A stretch of DNA of 64,000 nt from Nephrocerus scutellatus (Eukaryota > Arthropoda > Insecta > Diptera > Pipunculidae): the NCBI GenBank assembly GCA_947095585.1, contig OX352764.1, forward strand, positions 9,533,001 through 9,597,000. Direction: 5' to 3'. Under the pieces are notes generated by a model. It ran no database searches. It worked only from the letters and a program-made list of their open reading frames with translations, and was not told where the DNA came from. Position 1 is the stretch's first letter. Every line of letters begins with the position of its first letter. Position numbers and translations under genes: made by a program. Of this stretch, positions 61,862-64,000 are shown in pieces.

Positions 61862-62045
61862 AATTGTTAACCCACTTCCTAAAGCCCGATTTTATTCAAA
61901 CTTTGCCCACATGTGTATTTCCCATGACAACCATTTCTATTAAAATTCCGGGCTCCTCGTGCCTCGTGATCGGAGTAAGAATTTTGGGATGCGAGAATTT
62001 CGTACCCAACCCATTATATACGTTAACTAGTTCGTGTGAGCACAC
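61862..62045. mobile_element. Foldback-like element fragment after the Jockey element
   Basis: TTAACCCACTTCCTAAAGCC, TTTATTCAAACTTTGCCCAC and TGACAACCATTTCTATTAAA place this in the same family as copy D at 60255. Since the same phrase also occurs at 60312, it is either a second copy or a duplicated segment around the Jockey insertion. Confidence 0.6.
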
Positions 62046-64000
62046 TTCTTAACATATTTCAAAGAAGATGGTTTTGTTTTCCATAAGCAATGTTCGTATA
62101 TTAAAGCCAAAAGCCATCTTAAAAAAAATTTAGATTGAATCGAATTTATCAGAATTTAAAATAAAAAGAATTTATTCAAAACCAACTTTTAAGGTACACA
62201 TGCAAAATTGTTGCAAATAAATAAATATTAAAATTATTTGCTTGCTCCGTCATTACCCGTTTAAACTTCTTTAGTGGGTATTTTTATCTTTAATTAAACG
62301 TTAAAAATGTGTTATTTAGATCACCTAAAACAATAGCGATAACAATTTTATTTTAATTTTAATCATGTGACATATCTGACTTAAAAAGTGAGAATTGTTT
62401 TAGAAAAGCAAATAATAGTAATGACGTTCTGTACTAAACAGACAGAAAAATCTAAGCTGGTGGGAGCAGAGAGGTGTACAATTTTATAAGCCTCTTATTT
62501 GCTAACTCAAAAAGTATATTTGTATCGTTTTTCCAGTTGTATCTTTATCATAAAATATATTTACCCACTTTATGCCTGTATAATGGTGCTTAGGTGCCGC
62601 AGCAAATCTTTCGGGTGTCTATTTTGTTGCTAAACGTTCTACATTTGATTACTATGGGATGAACAAATCTTGAAAGTAACTCTGGTCTTATAGACATAGA
62701 CATCATACAGCATTTTTATCTTATTGCGCTTTATTTTTGGCAAACAAATGACGATAAAGATATATTTTTGTCTAATATAATTTTGAATGATAGGACAGAT
62801 CCATTTTTCGAAACTAAGATATTCTTGGAAAACTTTGCTCTGTTGCGTGATTTCTAACAAAATGTTTTAACACAATAAGAACGATTTATGTTTCTTATTG
62901 ACCTTTTTAAAAGTTTTTATAAAACGCTTTATTAATAACATAGCAGATACTCAGAATATTTTTCCCGAAATGTGATTATAATAGTTATGGTAATCACACT
63001 TAGAAAGATTTAATTCCTTGATGAAAGTAGTTAGAAAGCTGCAATCTGAAAACCCCTTTGAAACTATAGCCTTATGATTTTTAAGTAAAAAAGTAAAAAA
63101 ACCTTATAACAAATGCAGTATTTACATGCAGTAAATGATTCGAGTTCATAAGGACAATGCGTAACCTATACTTAACATAAAAAGAAAAGGATAAACAGAG
63201 GGAACGCTTTTGAACGCATTGACCTTCATGGTCAATAATGTAGAAAAATATCAATAGTTCCGAGTGATTTTTAACTTGAAATTAGTTCAGTAAAATGCTC
63301 AATTATATATTCAAATGCTCGAATAATCGAACACAAATGAGAGCTTAACAAACCTTAATAACAGCATGAGTGCGGCATTCTGCAATGCTACCTCAAGGAA
63401 GATTGTGTTTTTTGTGATATGCACGTATGCATGTCAAATGCATTAAACATGTCATTCATTGTCGGATAGAATGACAGTTCGAAAGGCATGCAGTGAAATG
63501 GAAACCTCAATTCAAATGCCAAATGTCAGTTTTATTGAAATCGAAATCAATAATCGACATGCAATTAACATGCAAGCTCTTAAGGTTATTTCTTAATCAG
63601 GCAGGGACTGCCTGTCCTTCAGCTAAAAAAATGCATCGTTGAAACTTTTCAATTATTTATAAACAAATTCATGCAAATGTCTGCAGTAATTTTATTTTTA
63701 TCATGTACACACCCGCAAGAAATCCTTATAATTCTAAGCACAGTGTGAGCGTTTGGAAATCAAGGGATGAGAGGAAAGAAGTACATGTCTATGCACATGC
63801 GTCTTCAATGTCAATGGTTCATACAGACGCGTAAACACTACTCACGCAATTTTGCACTACGAGGATGTAGTTATGTAGGATCGTTACCTGTGGCTCTATT
63901 TTGCGAATAGCGCAATTTGCAAATATCAATCTGTAACTATTATTAAGGTCCGAATCGACAGACGATACGATACTACTACAACAATGATTGTAGTCATCAA
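62046..64000. other. AT-rich end of window, no recognised gene
   Basis: No supported coding region. A 73-codon minus-strand frame (62860-62639) shows no domain. ATGCATG/CATGCAT-type words cluster at 63420-63600. Confidence 0.3.

Noticed and set aside
13074..63600. CRISPR array or bacterial-type operon
   Set aside because: Repeats are dispersed transposon copies with variable spacing; the genes have introns and are eukaryotic.

Overview
The window looks like nuclear DNA of a higher fly (Diptera, probably Cyclorrhapha). It is AT-rich, introns inside genes are mostly 50-75 nt with GT..AG ends, and the proteins resemble Drosophila ones. Most of the rest is decayed transposons. I cannot name the species.

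Genes lie in the first 36 kb, with one more predicted gene start near 52 kb. (1) 1111-6437 (+): a 15-exon ABCC10/MRP7-type ABC transporter whose exons join without a break into 1,496 aa. (2) 9952-12464 (-): a 6-exon gene for a 706-aa protein I do not recognise by domain; context makes mitoshell the best candidate. (3) 14394-14875 (+): a 2-exon MSS4/RABIF protein. (4) 20588-35768 (-): a Ly6/three-finger GPI-anchored protein of 148 aa, whose signal-peptide exon lies 14.7 kb upstream of its two other exons. (5) 52366-52444 (+): a signal-peptide exon ending in phase 1, with an Inr+DPE-like promoter 490 bp upstream; probably the start of a second secreted (perhaps Ly6) gene that runs out of the window. 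From memory, Drosophila melanogaster CG7806 (ABCC10), CG7795 (mtsh), CG7787 (RABIF) and the Ly6 genes CG7781/CG7778 have neighbouring CG numbers, which suggests a conserved block; I could not check this.

Between and inside the genes are many dead mobile elements. LINE-type fragments belong to R1/LOA-like, Jockey-like, I-like and RTE-like groups. There are tRNA-derived SINEs, a Tc1/mariner element with both inverted ends and TA duplication, several other mariner-type transposase fragments, two Helitron ends (one element complete), a long-inverted-repeat (foldback-like) family beginning AATTCTCTATATTAACTTCGCG-like, and small MITE-like hairpins. Several are nested with visible target duplications (43.2-45.6 kb).

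One unexpected item is a broken copy of a pho/YY1-type zinc-finger gene at about 6.9-7.4 kb. I found no convincing undescribed multi-gene system. The most worthwhile items are the pho-like pseudogene, the long-intron Ly6 gene with a divergent second signal-peptide exon, the hairpins near 19.7 and 36.6 kb, and the triplicated RNase H segment at 25.1-25.6 kb.
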